A DNA stretch of 64,000 bases from Borrelia sp. HM. Lineage in GTDB: Bacteria > Spirochaetota > Spirochaetia > Borreliales > Borreliaceae. Under the pieces are notes generated by a model. It ran no database searches, was not told the DNA's origin, and worked only from the letters and a program-made list of their open reading frames with translations. Where the stretch lies: the NCBI RefSeq assembly GCF_019669085.1, contig NZ_AP024401.1, forward strand, positions 1-64,000, given 5' to 3'. The number at the start of each line of letters is the position of its first letter. The first letter of the stretch is position 1. Position numbers and translations under genes: made by a program. This document shows, piece by piece, positions 16,924-28,523 of the stretch.

Positions 16924-17700
16924 ATGCTTATGATAAATGTAGATAGTATAAATCAAATAAAAGATATTTTTTCAAGAGTCTTGGATATAAGTTTAACTAG
17001 TACTTTAGTGTATTATATATATAAAAATGTGATTAATTCTTATTCCGTAAACTTACTAAAAGGAATGATCATTATTACGTCTATTGGAATCTTGTCATAC
17101 TATTTTAACTTATATACAATAAACTGGTTATTAAATTACATAGCAAATATACTGCCAATTGCAATGCTTTTACTATTTCATCAAGAAATAAAAAAGATAA
17201 TAATGCAAATTGGAACTTTTAATTTGTCCTTTAAGCTTGCAAACAGCAAAGAAGAAACTACCAAAACTATTGCTGAGGTAATAAAAGCAATTAAACATCT
17301 ATCGGAAAATAAGTCTGGTAGCTTAATCTGCATAGAAAAAAAAATACAATTAGACCAAATAATAAATAAAGGCATAAAGTTGGATTCAATCATATCTAAT
17401 GAAATATTAATATCAATTTTTGAATATGAAACACCTTTACATGATGGCGCAATCATAATTAGCAATAACAAAATAGCTTATGCTGGTTCTTTCCTACCGC
17501 TATCTAATGTTGAATCTATTAGCAAAACCTTTGGAACAAGACATAGGGCAGGTCTTGGGATTTCTGAAAATTCAGACGCAATAACAATAATAACATCTGA
17601 GGAAACTGGTTCTATTTCACTAACACAAAATGGAAAATTAGAATATAATTTAGACTTGAACGAAATTAGAAAGAAATTAAATCTTGCATTAATAGAATGA
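16924..17700 (+). CDS. cdaA: diadenylate cyclase CdaA
   Basis: Makes cyclic di-AMP from two ATP at the membrane. The N-terminal 90 residues contain hydrophobic segments, as in CdaA/DacA. The DAC domain follows with both signature motifs: HDGAIII (DGA at residues 174-176) and GTRHRAGLG (RHR at 206-208). Length is 258 residues, normal for the family. It is the first gene of a compact plus-strand run and is followed after three bases by a YbbR-domain gene, the usual CdaA regulator partner. No strong ribosome binding site is visible before the ATG at 16924; a second ATG lies two codons in. Confidence 0.93.
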   Translation: MLMINVDSINQIKDIFSRVLDISLTSTLVYYIYKNVINSYSVNLLKGMIIITSIGILSYYFNLYTINWLLNYIANILPIAMLLLFHQEIKKIIMQIGTFNLSFKLANSKEETTKTIAEVIKAIKHLSENKSGSLICIEKKIQLDQIINKGIKLDSIISNEILISIFEYETPLHDGAIIISNNKIAYAGSFLPLSNVESISKTFGTRHRAGLGISENSDAITIITSEETGSISLTQNGKLEYNLDLNEIRKKLNLALIE

Positions 17701-17703
17701 ATA

Positions 17704-18711
17704 ATGATTATAACTAAAAAATTCAAAGATATAATGAAATTATTATTTGAAGATTGGCAAAATAAAGCTATTGCTATCCTCATAGCCATTATTATATTTA
17801 TGATATTTTACTTTAATAGTATAGAATCAATTACAATAGAAAAAAAAATCAATATCTTATTAGAAGATGAAATTACACTAGGAAAACCTCCTGACTTTAA
17901 CAAGGTATTGCTTACAGTCAAAATTAATAGAAAAGATTCAAAATATTTAGATCTTGACCGAATAGCCTTACTAGTTGAAGCTAAGGGTATAAAAGAGGCT
18001 GGAGAATATGAACTACCAATAAAGATAAAAAATTTCAATCCCATACCTATTGTTGAATACCATCTTTCAATAAACAAAATTGTAATAAATGTTGATAAAA
18101 AATTTTCAAAATTAGTTAGAATTGAACCCAAATTAAAGCTACTTGAAAAAGAAAATAATAAAGAAGAATATTTTGTTGCTAAATATAACATAGTGCCAGA
18201 AAAATTGAAAATATATGGCCCTGAAAAAATAATAAAAACCATTAACGCTGTAAAGACTAAAGTAAAAGAATTTGATACCAACACTGTATTTATTTCAGAA
18301 CAACTTGAAGTACTCTCTCCAGCTCCACTCATAACCCTTGAAAAAAATCATGTAATAGTTAATATAACTCTAAGCAAAAAATACATACAAGCAACAATCA
18401 AAAATCCTAATTTAATTTTCAATAACCTAAAAAGTGGATTAGAAATAAAAATGAAGGAAAAAATTCCAGATCCAGAAAATAATATGTTTATTAAAATAAG
18501 AAGCGGACTGTCAGAAAAAACAACCAAAATGCATATAGCCAATAATAATATTAATTTCGGTCTTGACTTAAGTCAAATTGAAACTCCTGGAATCTATAGT
18601 ATTAACACAGATGTAATACTTAAAAATAATACTCATGGTATAGAAGTACATGAATATGAACCCAAAATAATAAAAATAGAGGTAATATCAATCAATCAAT
18701 CAATAAAATGA
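17704..18711 (+). CDS. YbbR domain protein, CdaR-like regulator
   Basis: Probable regulator of the adjacent diadenylate cyclase. There is one N-terminal membrane segment ([16 protein letters not shown], about residues 22-37), then about 290 extracytoplasmic residues in YbbR-type repeats. Each has the pattern of beta strands with VxVxxxG-type turns, for example [24 protein letters not shown], where the PxxVxVxGP signature is seen. Length is 335 residues. It starts three bases after the cdaA stop and overlaps acpS by four bases. Confidence 0.85.
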   Translation: MIITKKFKDIMKLLFEDWQNKAIAILIAIIIFMIFYFNSIESITIEKKINILLEDEITLGKPPDFNKVLLTVKINRKDSKYLDLDRIALLVEAKGIKEAGEYELPIKIKNFNPIPIVEYHLSINKIVINVDKKFSKLVRIEPKLKLLEKENNKEEYFVAKYNIVPEKLKIYGPEKIIKTINAVKTKVKEFDTNTVFISEQLEVLSPAPLITLEKNHVIVNITLSKKYIQATIKNPNLIFNNLKSGLEIKMKEKIPDPENNMFIKIRSGLSEKTTKMHIANNNINFGLDLSQIETPGIYSINTDVILKNNTHGIEVHEYEPKIIKIEVISINQSIK

Positions 18712-19085
18712 CTAAATCAATAGGATGTGATATAATAAGAGTTAAAAGGTGTAGTAGTTTTTTACAAAATAGAAAAAAATTAGAAAGATTTTTTACACAA
18801 AGGGAAATTGAAAACTTAAAAATGAAAGGAAAAGAAAGTTTAGAAAGTCTGGCTGGTAAGTTTTCAGCAAAAGAATCATTAATAAAGGCTATAAGTCCAC
18901 TGATAAATAATAAAATAAAATACTCGCTTAAAGATATTGAGGTAATAAAATCATCAAAGGGAAACTCAATATTTCAATTACACAATGATGTTAAAGCCTT
19001 TATTAACCAAATGAACCTAAAGTTATATTTAACAATTTCACATGAAAGAGAATATGCTATTGCGTTTGTAATAGTTGAAAATTAA
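18708..19085 (+). CDS. acpS: holo-[acyl-carrier-protein] synthase
   Basis: Transfers 4'-phosphopantetheine from CoA to a Ser of acyl carrier protein. Length 125 residues, standard for AcpS. Metal-binding Asp is in SIGCDI (residue 8), and the [10 protein letters not shown] motif carries the metal-binding Glu. FTQRE is also typical. It overlaps the YbbR gene by ATGA, so it is translationally coupled. Borrelia does little fatty acid synthesis, so the ACP substrate may serve another pathway; this is an open point. Confidence 0.93.
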   Translation: MTKSIGCDIIRVKRCSSFLQNRKKLERFFTQREIENLKMKGKESLESLAGKFSAKESLIKAISPLINNKIKYSLKDIEVIKSSKGNSIFQLHNDVKAFINQMNLKLYLTISHEREYAIAFVIVEN

Positions 19086-19088
19086 TTT

Positions 19089-19937
19089 ATGAAAAAAATA
19101 TCATACTTTACAAAATATGAAATTGAATGTCCTTTATGCAAACAAAAATTTAAAAAAGAAGAATTATTAACAGGAAGTAGTAGATTAATAGCTGGAGAAT
19201 TAAAAGTTGATCTAAAGAGAAATTATGTAAAAAATGACAAATATGGAAACATATATCCTAGAATATACTCAGTCATAGTATGTCCTAATTGTTATTTAGC
19301 TGCTTTCCCTAATGAGTTTAATGCAATAATATTTGTTAATAACAAAATAAAGAAACTCTTAATAAATGACATTAATAATCGTAAAGCAATAAAATCAATT
19401 TTTGAAGATAACTTAAACTTTGATGCACCAAGAAGACTTCAAGAAGGAGCTGCTAGTTATATACTTGCTATGATGTGCTACGACTACTTAGATAAAAATC
19501 ATAATCCAACACTCAATCAAGCAAAATGCGCAATAAGAACAGCATGGATATTTGAGGATCTAGACAAGGAAAATCCAAACCAAAACTATAACTACTTGCA
19601 AAAAATATTTTATTATAAAGCCGCATACCTTTATAAACTAACACTTGAAAAAGAACAAAATAATTCAGAACCAATTAATGCGGCAATCACATTTGGTCCT
19701 GACACAGATAAAAATTATGGATATGATAGTGTTTTATACTTATCAAGTCTGTTAGAATATTTTTATGGCAATAAAGAAGATAAGCAATACAGATATAATC
19801 AGCTAATTGAAATAAAGACTTTGCTTTCTAAAATAGCTGGAATGGGAAAATCATCAAAAGAAAAACCATCAATACTCTTAGATAAAATTAAAGAAGTCTA
19901 TTTTAAAATAGCAAATGAAATAAAAACTTTCAAATAA
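19089..19937 (+). CDS. DUF2225 family protein (BB0011 homologue)
   Basis: Cytosolic protein of unknown function, 282 residues. Near the N-terminus CPLCKQKFKKEEL and VIVCPNCYLAAFPNEF form two CxxC pairs that could bind zinc. The rest is helical and TPR-like with Tyr and Leu at regular spacing. DUF2225 proteins are found in Firmicutes and spirochaetes without an assigned role. It sits three bases after acpS and abuts truA with no gap. Confidence 0.8.
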   Translation: MKKISYFTKYEIECPLCKQKFKKEELLTGSSRLIAGELKVDLKRNYVKNDKYGNIYPRIYSVIVCPNCYLAAFPNEFNAIIFVNNKIKKLLINDINNRKAIKSIFEDNLNFDAPRRLQEGAASYILAMMCYDYLDKNHNPTLNQAKCAIRTAWIFEDLDKENPNQNYNYLQKIFYYKAAYLYKLTLEKEQNNSEPINAAITFGPDTDKNYGYDSVLYLSSLLEYFYGNKEDKQYRYNQLIEIKTLLSKIAGMGKSSKEKPSILLDKIKEVYFKIANEIKTFK

Positions 19938-20675
19938 ATGAAAAAAATACTTGCAGAAATAGCTTATGATGGTTCGCTATATTACGGATTTCAAATTCAA
20001 CCAAAAAAACCAACAATTCAAGGAGAAATTGAAAAAGCCTTAGAAAAAATAAGTAAAACAAAAATTAAAGTTCATTCAGCCGGCAGAACGGATAAAGGGG
20101 TTCACGCAAAAGGGCAAGTCATATCTTTTTATATAGGAATCAAAATTAAGCCCAAAAATCTAAAGATAGCAATAAATTCTATTTTAAATAACGATATTAA
20201 AATAATCAAATTAAAATATGTAACAGATGAATTTCAACCTCGATTTGATGCAAAAAAAAGAAAATATAGTTATTATATACTAAATTATGAAAATCACTAT
20301 CCTTGGGAAGGCTATCAAGCTTATTATGTAAAGAAAAAATTAAATATCAAAAGACTAAATGAAATGGCTGAAATGTTAATTGGAATACATGATTTTACAA
20401 CATTTTCATGCATAAAAGACAAAACAACTTCAAAATTAAAGGAAATTTATTTTGCTAGATTTAAGAAGAAAAATAAATTTATAATTTTTGAAATAATAGG
20501 CTCATCATTTTTATGGAAAATGATAAGATCAATAGTAGGAACAATAATCGATATAGAAATAAAAAATGAACCTACTGATACCTTTAAAAAAATTTTAAAT
20601 TTAAAAAATAGAAAATTTACACGAACCACAGCCCCTGCAAAAGCTTTATTTTTAGATAAGATTTTTTATGAATAA
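19938..20675 (+). CDS. truA: tRNA pseudouridine(38-40) synthase TruA
   Basis: Isomerises uridine to pseudouridine at positions 38-40 of the tRNA anticodon stem. Length 245 residues, normal. The catalytic Asp is residue 52 in SAGRTDKGVHA. YYILN, DFTTFSC and SFLWKMIRSIVGT are further family segments. The start follows directly on the previous stop codon, and the 3' end overlaps the next gene by eight bases. Confidence 0.95.
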   Translation: MKKILAEIAYDGSLYYGFQIQPKKPTIQGEIEKALEKISKTKIKVHSAGRTDKGVHAKGQVISFYIGIKIKPKNLKIAINSILNNDIKIIKLKYVTDEFQPRFDAKKRKYSYYILNYENHYPWEGYQAYYVKKKLNIKRLNEMAEMLIGIHDFTTFSCIKDKTTSKLKEIYFARFKKKNKFIIFEIIGSSFLWKMIRSIVGTIIDIEIKNEPTDTFKKILNLKNRKFTRTTAPAKALFLDKIFYE

Positions 20676-21240
20676 AAATCAACTATTACAAAAATTAATA
20701 CTATTAAGAACACTTAAAAATAACATATCTGGAAATATTTATAGTAAGCAAGAAAAAAATATTGAAATAATTAAAAATACAATAATAAAAACTAAAAATA
20801 TAAAAACTCTAAAAAAGGTAAAACAAAAAAACATAAAAGAAAATCACAGACCAATAGAATTAATAAGAAATAATACAAATAAAAAAGATCTATTAATAAT
20901 ATATATAGATAAAAAATATCTAAACAAAAATGTAAATATAATAGTAAAAAAATGGTGTGATAGCATTAATATATTTAATTATAAAATAATAGACAACCCC
21001 AACACACTAACATTAGAGATTAAAGATAAGCAACCTAAAGCAATTCTTGCCTGTGAAGAAGTAGAACTGTTTCTAAATCAAAAATTAAGAATTCAAGTTG
21101 TTAGAGGATTTGAATTGAACTTTAAAGGAATTCCAACAGTATTTACATATCTACCTACAAGTCAAATAACAAATCCAAAACTCAAGGAAGAAATATGGCA
21201 AGATCTAAAAATAATAAAAGGTATAATAAAATATGGATAG
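20668..21240 (+). CDS. conserved Borrelia hypothetical protein (BB0013 homologue)
   Basis: I do not recognise this 190-residue protein. The N-terminal half is very rich in Lys, Asn and Ile and looks helical and basic. The C-terminal half is more ordered, with CEEVELFLNQKLRIQVV, GFELNFKGIPTVFTYLP and a terminal KEEIWQDLKIIKGII. It overlaps truA upstream and priA downstream by eight bases each, so it is expressed together with priA. A role in nucleic acid metabolism is only a guess from the basic character and position. Confidence 0.65.
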   Translation: MNKNQLLQKLILLRTLKNNISGNIYSKQEKNIEIIKNTIIKTKNIKTLKKVKQKNIKENHRPIELIRNNTNKKDLLIIYIDKKYLNKNVNIIVKKWCDSINIFNYKIIDNPNTLTLEIKDKQPKAILACEEVELFLNQKLRIQVVRGFELNFKGIPTVFTYLPTSQITNPKLKEEIWQDLKIIKGIIKYG

Positions 21241-23224
21241 CAAATTGGAACACAACTTTTACTATTATGAAATTGCCTTTAATATTCCCTTAAATAGACT
21301 TTTTTTTTATAGGTATAACTTAAAATTAAAAATAGGCATAAGAGTAATAACAAATTTTAATGGAAAAGACAAAATTGGAATCATAATTAAAAGATATACT
21401 AAAGAAGAACTTAAAGAAGATCTTAAGTTTGAAATAAAAAATATACTAAAGGTCATTGATGAGAATGAACTCATAATAGAGCATAACATTAATCTCGCAC
21501 ACTGGATTAGCAAAAAAACATTTTCTGGATTTGGAGAAGCCCTATTTTGCGGGCTACCTAAAGCTTTAAATCTAACAAAAGAGAAAATAAAAAATAAAAA
21601 TGATGATAAAAATGCAAATTTAAATTCCAAAATACCCATTCAATTAAATGAAGAGCAAAATAAAATTTATCAAGAAATTATTGTATCAAATACACAAAAC
21701 ACATTTTACTTGTTTGGGATCCCTGGTTCTGGAAAAACAGAAATATTTATTAAACTATGCGAAAATTATTTACAACAAAAAAAACAAATAATTTTTCTCA
21801 TTCCTGAAATTTCTTTAGGCTATCAAATAGTTAAAAGGATAAAAGCAAACTTAGGTACAAATAAAGTTTTTGAATATAACTCAAAAATATCACAATCAAA
21901 TAAAGTTTTAATATGGAATAAAGTCAAAAACGGAGAAAATTTAATTATAATCGGAATTAAGAGTGCATTAATGTTGCCCTTTAAAAATTTAGGATTAATA
22001 TTAATGGATGAAGAACATGAACATACATATAAATCTGAAAACACTCCAAGGTTTCATGCAAGACATATAGGATTTTTTTTACAAAGCACATTCAATGCCA
22101 AGTTTATAATGGGCAGCGCAACACCATCTCTTGAAGCATATCTTGCAATGGAAAATAATCAAATAAAGAAAATGGCTTTAAAAAACAAATTTTTCAAAAA
22201 AACATTTCAAGAACTTAAAATTATAGACATGAAAAAAACACACCAAATAATATCATCAGAATTGCTATATAGTATACAAAAAAGTCTAATTGATAAAAGA
22301 CAATCATTAATATTCATCAATAAAAGAGGATATTCAAAAACAATTGAATGCAATAGTTGCGGATATGTAATTTGCTGCCCAAACTGCTCTTTTAATTTGA
22401 CTTATCATAAAAATGAAAACAAACTCATTTGTCACTACTGCACCCATAAAATAAACATAATAAATAATTGTCCTGATTGTAACTCACAAGATATGGCTTA
22501 TAAAGCATATGGAATTCAATTTATTGAAAGAGAGTTAAAAAAACTTTTGCCAAATGCAAAAATAGCAAGAACGGATTCTGATATTAGTAAAAAAGAAATT
22601 ATTAACTCAATAAGTGAATTTGAAAATGGAAAATTAGATATATTAATTGGAACACAAATTATTGCAAAAGGCTTTAATTTTAAACAGATAAAAACATTGG
22701 GTATCATTAATGCAGATATTGGAATGGGACTTCCCGATTTTAGAAGTAGCGAAAGAATTTTCTCAATTATTTCACAAGTACTAGGAAGAGCTGCAAGATT
22801 CCAAAACGATAACACAATTATTATTCAAACAAAAAACACAGATTATTACGCTATAAAATATGCATATGAAGGCAAATATGAGGAATTCTATCAAGAGGAG
22901 ATAAAAATTCGAAAAGAATTAAATTATCCTCCATTTAAAAAAATTATTAGAATAGTAGTTAGAAGCTATAAAGAAGAAACTGCCAAACATAAATGCCTAG
23001 AATTTTTTGAAATATCAAAAGCATTCTTAACTAACGAAATTGAATATATTGGCCCATCACAAGCCCCTATGTTAAAAATATCTAAGTATTATAGGTATAA
23101 CATCATTTATTTATCAAATTCCTTCAGCCTACTTGAAAAAGTAATACGCAATACAAGAGAAAAAGTCAAATCAACAAGAGACGCCTATATTGAAATAGAT
23201 TATTATCCAATCTCATTAATTTAA
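21233..23224 (+). CDS. priA: primosomal protein N' (PriA helicase)
   Basis: Superfamily 2 helicase that reloads the replisome at stalled forks and D-loops. Length 663 residues. In order it has an N-terminal DNA-binding part, Walker A IPGSGKTE, Walker B LMDEEHEH with the HARH segment, a zinc-binding insert with nine Cys arranged CNSCGYVICCPNC and CHYCT then CPDC, and motifs IV-VI with IGTQIIAKGFNF and QVLGRAAR. It is the last gene of the plus-strand run and converges on udk with eight bases between stops. Confidence 0.95.
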   Translation: MDSKLEHNFYYYEIAFNIPLNRLFFYRYNLKLKIGIRVITNFNGKDKIGIIIKRYTKEELKEDLKFEIKNILKVIDENELIIEHNINLAHWISKKTFSGFGEALFCGLPKALNLTKEKIKNKNDDKNANLNSKIPIQLNEEQNKIYQEIIVSNTQNTFYLFGIPGSGKTEIFIKLCENYLQQKKQIIFLIPEISLGYQIVKRIKANLGTNKVFEYNSKISQSNKVLIWNKVKNGENLIIIGIKSALMLPFKNLGLILMDEEHEHTYKSENTPRFHARHIGFFLQSTFNAKFIMGSATPSLEAYLAMENNQIKKMALKNKFFKKTFQELKIIDMKKTHQIISSELLYSIQKSLIDKRQSLIFINKRGYSKTIECNSCGYVICCPNCSFNLTYHKNENKLICHYCTHKINIINNCPDCNSQDMAYKAYGIQFIERELKKLLPNAKIARTDSDISKKEIINSISEFENGKLDILIGTQIIAKGFNFKQIKTLGIINADIGMGLPDFRSSERIFSIISQVLGRAARFQNDNTIIIQTKNTDYYAIKYAYEGKYEEFYQEEIKIRKELNYPPFKKIIRIVVRSYKEETAKHKCLEFFEISKAFLTNEIEYIGPSQAPMLKISKYYRYNIIYLSNSFSLLEKVIRNTREKVKSTRDAYIEIDYYPISLI

Positions 23225-23232
23225 TATCTTTG

Positions 23233-23853
23233 TTAAAAAAAACCTGAACTTTCCTTACCAAGAGTTCTTAAAAAAGATGATAGAACATAAAGGGCTTTAT
23301 CATTATGTCCTCCTTCTGGAATAATAAGATCTGCATATTCCTTGGTAGGCTCAATAAATCTATAATATCCAGCCCTAGTAGTACTTAAATACTGCTCAAT
23401 AACAGATTGCAATGTACGCCCTCTCTTAGATATATCTCTCTCAAGCCGTCTAATAAACCTGATATCATTAGGAGTATCAATATATATTTTCAAATCTATC
23501 AAGTTACGCACCCGCTCTTCAACAAAAATCATAATACCCTCAACAATAACAACAGGAGTAGGTATTATCTCTAAAGCTTCAGATTTTCTTCTATGTTTAA
23601 TAAAATCATAAAGTGGCATATTAATCGGCTTATTTTCTTTTAGTTTCTTTAACTGTCTATAAAATAAATTATTATCAAAAGCATCTGGATGATCAAAATT
23701 AACATTTAAAAATGCATTATCACAATCATCAACACTCTTATAATAATTATCTTGTGATATAAGAACAAATTCCGGAATAATTTCACTAATTTTATTAACA
23801 ACTGTAGTCTTACCACTCCCAGATCCACCAGCTATTCCAATAATCTTAACCAT
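23233..23853 (-). CDS. udk: uridine kinase
   Basis: Phosphorylates uridine and cytidine with ATP or GTP in pyrimidine salvage. Length 206 residues. The P-loop is [13 protein letters not shown] at residues 5-17, followed by [28 protein letters not shown] and a C-terminal [24 protein letters not shown] that fits uridine kinases better than phosphoribulokinases. The start overlaps the 3' end of the rhodanese-like gene by eight bases. Confidence 0.93.
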   Translation of the reverse strand: MVKIIGIAGGSGSGKTTVVNKISEIIPEFVLISQDNYYKSVDDCDNAFLNVNFDHPDAFDNNLFYRQLKKLKENKPINMPLYDFIKHRRKSEALEIIPTPVVIVEGIMIFVEERVRNLIDLKIYIDTPNDIRFIRRLERDISKRGRTLQSVIEQYLSTTRAGYYRFIEPTKEYADLIIPEGGHNDKALYVLSSFLRTLGKESSGFF

Positions 23854-24235
23854 TAACCTCTTCTTTAGATTTAGACAATTCAGGCATATTCTTTAATGTT
23901 CCTGCAACAAAAACATTTTTAAACCCCAATCCTTTTAAAACCTTCTCAGCTTCAAATGATTTGCTAAAACTTTTACCATAAATTATTATATGATTCTCAG
24001 TACTACCTAACTTATCCTTTTTAGCAAACAAACTTTTAAAAGGAATATTAATTGCCCTTGCATAATGAGACTTATTATATTCTTTAGGAGAGCGAATATC
24101 TAATATTTTCGCACCATTTTGTATTTTTTCAAGTAAAGCCACGTTAATCTTTTTCATCTTTAAAATAATAAAAAACCAAATATAAAAAAAGAGGAAAAAT
24201 ATTAAACATATAAACTTTACATAACTCACAATCAT
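23846..24235 (-). CDS. membrane-anchored rhodanese-like protein lacking the catalytic Cys (BB0016 homologue)
   Basis: Rhodanese fold: [23 protein letters not shown] is the typical first half, and the second half has [26 protein letters not shown]. In active sulfurtransferases the loop reads YCxxGxRS; here Cys is replaced by Gly. Sulfur transfer by the normal mechanism is therefore not expected. An N-terminal hydrophobic helix (about residues 3-25) would anchor it to the membrane with the domain inside the cell. I start it at the ATG at 24235; a TTG eight codons earlier is less likely. Coupled to udk by overlap. Confidence 0.78.
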   Translation of the reverse strand: MIVSYVKFICLIFFLFFYIWFFIILKMKKINVALLEKIQNGAKILDIRSPKEYNKSHYARAINIPFKSLFAKKDKLGSTENHIIIYGKSFSKSFEAEKVLKGLGFKNVFVAGTLKNMPELSKSKEEVNG

Positions 24236-24321
24236 ATCTTTTATAAAAAATAATATCAAAAAAAAAGAAATAATTGCAATAAAATTAAATTGTTTTTTAG
24301 TAAAATTAATATAAAATTCAA

Positions 24322-25311
24322 ATGATCATATATTATGCTAAAGAAATGAAGAAAAAAAGAAATAAGCTAACTAGAATAAAACAAAAGATCAAATTTATCA
24401 TACTAAAAGTATCTAGAAAACAGCTAAAAAATATCTTTAAAAATCCCAAATTAATACTACTAAGCACATTGCAAATAATAACAGGATCATTATTAATGGC
24501 AATATCTACAAATATTTTATATATACCACATGAGCTTTTAAGTGGCGGAATTTCTGGCATTGCTCTTATGTTGCACTATCTTTTAAATTTTAACTTGGGA
24601 CTTACAATGTTCATATTAAATATTCCATTATTCATTATAGGTATCAAGTTCTTAAACATAACATTTGTCATTCAAAGCTGGATAGCAATGGCTTTATATT
24701 CTTTAATGGTTAACTATTCACAATTTCTGCAATACAAAGTGCAAATCAATGATATGATACTTGTATCAATTCTTGCAGGCATCATATCAGGTCTTGGCCT
24801 TGGCCTAATATTTAAAGCAAAAGGATCTTCAGGAGGTATAGATATAATTTCCATGATAATTAAAGAAAAATATTCAATTAGTATTGGAACCACAAATTTT
24901 CTTTGTAATCTTGCAGTATTACTAATTGCAGTAGCCTTTTTTAACATAGAAATTGCTCTTTACACTTTAATTGCTTCATTTGTAACATCTATAATGACAG
25001 ATAAAACAAGTACAGGATTTGGTAATCAAAAAGCAATGCTTATTGTCTCAGATAGAGGGAAAGAAATATCTTATCTAATTACCAATAAATTAAAACTAGC
25101 AGCTACATTAATTGATGGAAAAGGAGCTTGGGCTGGAAATGACAAGACAATAGTTTTCTTAGTTGTTCCCACAATACGCACCTCTAGAATTAGATATATC
25201 TCACAAAAAATTGATCCTAATTGTTTTATTGCAGTGCTTAACACAAACGAAATAACTGGTGGTAAAAAAATTATTGAATCAATTACAAATAAACAAGATA
25301 GTGAAACTTAA
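24322..25311 (+). CDS. YitT family membrane protein
   Basis: Integral membrane protein of the YitT/DUF161 family with a C-terminal DUF2179 domain; no known substrate. Length is 329 residues from the first ATG. A basic N-terminal stretch of about 35 residues is followed by about five membrane segments, including the family motif LSGGISGIALM and FKAKGSSGGIDIISMII. The soluble end holds KAMLIVSDRGKEIS and TLIDGKGAWAGNDK, typical of DUF2179. An alternative ATG is at 24346. The 3' end overlaps the convergent rluD-like gene by four bases. Confidence 0.85.
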   Translation: MIIYYAKEMKKKRNKLTRIKQKIKFIILKVSRKQLKNIFKNPKLILLSTLQIITGSLLMAISTNILYIPHELLSGGISGIALMLHYLLNFNLGLTMFILNIPLFIIGIKFLNITFVIQSWIAMALYSLMVNYSQFLQYKVQINDMILVSILAGIISGLGLGLIFKAKGSSGGIDIISMIIKEKYSISIGTTNFLCNLAVLLIAVAFFNIEIALYTLIASFVTSIMTDKTSTGFGNQKAMLIVSDRGKEISYLITNKLKLAATLIDGKGAWAGNDKTIVFLVVPTIRTSRIRYISQKIDPNCFIAVLNTNEITGGKKIIESITNKQDSET

Positions 25312-26291
25312 AACTTTTCTAAAAAAATAAGAAAATCACTAATAAGTGAACTTAATTCTTCTTTATCATAAAAAATTGATAAAAAATCAATAAATCTTTG
25401 TGGAAAACCTGAGGTAAACTTTTTTAAATATCCCTCTTTAATATTAATTTCAAGTTTGAAAGCATGAAGCATCAAAGATTTTGTTTTCAAAAAGCCTTTA
25501 TCTAATTTACTATAAACACTATCTCCTAATATTGGATGATTTAAATACTTCATATGCACTCTTAATTGGTGTGTACGCCCCGTTTGAGGACTTAAAACTA
25601 TTAAAGCATAATTTCCTATGTTAACAAATACTTTGTACTTAGTAAACGCCCTTTTGCCCCTATTTTCATGCACACTAAACTTTTTTCTATCATATCTGTC
25701 TCTGTCTATAAAAGTTTCAATAATACCAGAATCAATTTTAAAATTGCCTTTCACAACTGCAATATAAACTTTTTTAACAAATCTTTCTTTAAACTGTTTA
25801 GACAAAAAATTTAAAGTCGTCAAATTTTTAGCACAAATCATTATACCAGATGTTTCCTTATCCAACCGATGCACAATTCCAGGTCTAATCTTATCTTCAT
25901 GAAAATTATCTTTTAAGCCTGAAATATGATGTAAAAGAAAATTTACAACAGTATTCTCAAAATTAGATATACCAGGATGACTTAAAATACCTTGAGGCTT
26001 ATCAATAACAATAACATCTGTATCCTCATAAAGAATTTTAATGGGCAAATCTAAAGGCATCATATTTTCACTTAAATTTACTTCTTCATTAAATTCTATT
26101 AATATTTTATCATTCACAAAGACAGGTTTTGACAACTTGATTGAAACAAAAATACCATTATTATCTTTAAAAGCTCTTAATTCTCTTTTCTTAAGTTGGC
26201 TTCTAGTAAAAAAGTTTAAATTCTCAGACAAATAAATATCTAATCTTTGAGCATTTTTGCTTACAACAAATTCTTTACGGTACCTTTTCAT
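25308..26291 (-). CDS. large-subunit pseudouridine synthase, RluA/RluD family
   Basis: Modifies uridines in 23S rRNA (or tRNA). Length 327 residues with an N-terminal S4-type RNA-binding segment (QRLDIYLSENLNFFTRSQLKK) and the catalytic motif HRLDKETSGIMICAKN carrying the Asp. PQTGRTHQLRVHM and HPILGDSVY are also family signatures. RluD or RluC specificity cannot be told by eye. It is the last gene of the minus-strand run that starts near folD, ten bases after the preceding small gene. Confidence 0.9.
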   Translation of the reverse strand: MKRYRKEFVVSKNAQRLDIYLSENLNFFTRSQLKKRELRAFKDNNGIFVSIKLSKPVFVNDKILIEFNEEVNLSENMMPLDLPIKILYEDTDVIVIDKPQGILSHPGISNFENTVVNFLLHHISGLKDNFHEDKIRPGIVHRLDKETSGIMICAKNLTTLNFLSKQFKERFVKKVYIAVVKGNFKIDSGIIETFIDRDRYDRKKFSVHENRGKRAFTKYKVFVNIGNYALIVLSPQTGRTHQLRVHMKYLNHPILGDSVYSKLDKGFLKTKSLMLHAFKLEINIKEGYLKKFTSGFPQRFIDFLSIFYDKEELSSLISDFLIFLEKF

Positions 26292-26301
26292 CTAACAAAA
26301 T

Positions 26302-26775
26302 CTAAATCAAACTATCAATCAAAGCAACTATAAAAGATAGTGCCAATCCAATTGATGTAGATATAGCAAATCTATTAAAATTTCTATCTTTTAAAACCAT
26401 AACATTATTTGATAAAGGAACAAAAAAATCAAAACAAAACAAACTTATAAAAAAAGCTACAGGAAAAGTACCTACACTGATTGCCGAAAATCTAAATATT
26501 TTTTTACCCCAATTAGAACTAATAGTCTTTTCTATATTTAAATCTTTATGTTCCTGAATGTTTTTATAAGGAAAATCATCATCAAATTGAAACCTTATAA
26601 AATCTTTATTATTAACAATATTAGCATAACCTTCGCTGAAAGAAATTTCATCTATCAGCGAAAATTTTTGCTCTAAATACAGATATTGCAAATCAAATCC
26701 AGAATAAACATGATATAAAGGATATGAATAAATAATCAAAACATTAACAAACAATAGCAAGAATTTAATTATCAT
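26302..26775 (-). CDS. conserved Borrelia hypothetical membrane protein (BB0019 homologue)
   Basis: Unrecognised protein of 157 residues. It starts with a signal-like hydrophobic stretch (FLLLFVNVLIIYSYPLY), has a polar middle, and two hydrophobic segments in the C-terminal half (VGTFPVAFFISLFCFDFF and ISTSIGLALSFIVALID). It is thus probably an inner-membrane protein. It lies seven bases after the pfp stop and ten before the rluD-like start, inside one transcription unit. Confidence 0.65.
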   Translation of the reverse strand: MIIKFLLLFVNVLIIYSYPLYHVYSGFDLQYLYLEQKFSLIDEISFSEGYANIVNNKDFIRFQFDDDFPYKNIQEHKDLNIEKTISSNWGKKIFRFSAISVGTFPVAFFISLFCFDFFVPLSNNVMVLKDRNFNRFAISTSIGLALSFIVALIDSLI

Positions 26776-26782
26776 TACTACT

Positions 26783-28474
<1,692 letters not shown>

Positions 28475-28523
28475 CTAAATTATTATTACTAAGTTAAATA
28501 TTAAAATAATTAATCACCAATAT

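Noticed and set aside
24714-24947. Minus-strand frame inside the YitT gene, and similar inner frames such as 17181-17471, 22516-22815 and 52042-52617
   Set aside because: All lie wholly opposite recognised genes, and no start signals or family motifs are seen.
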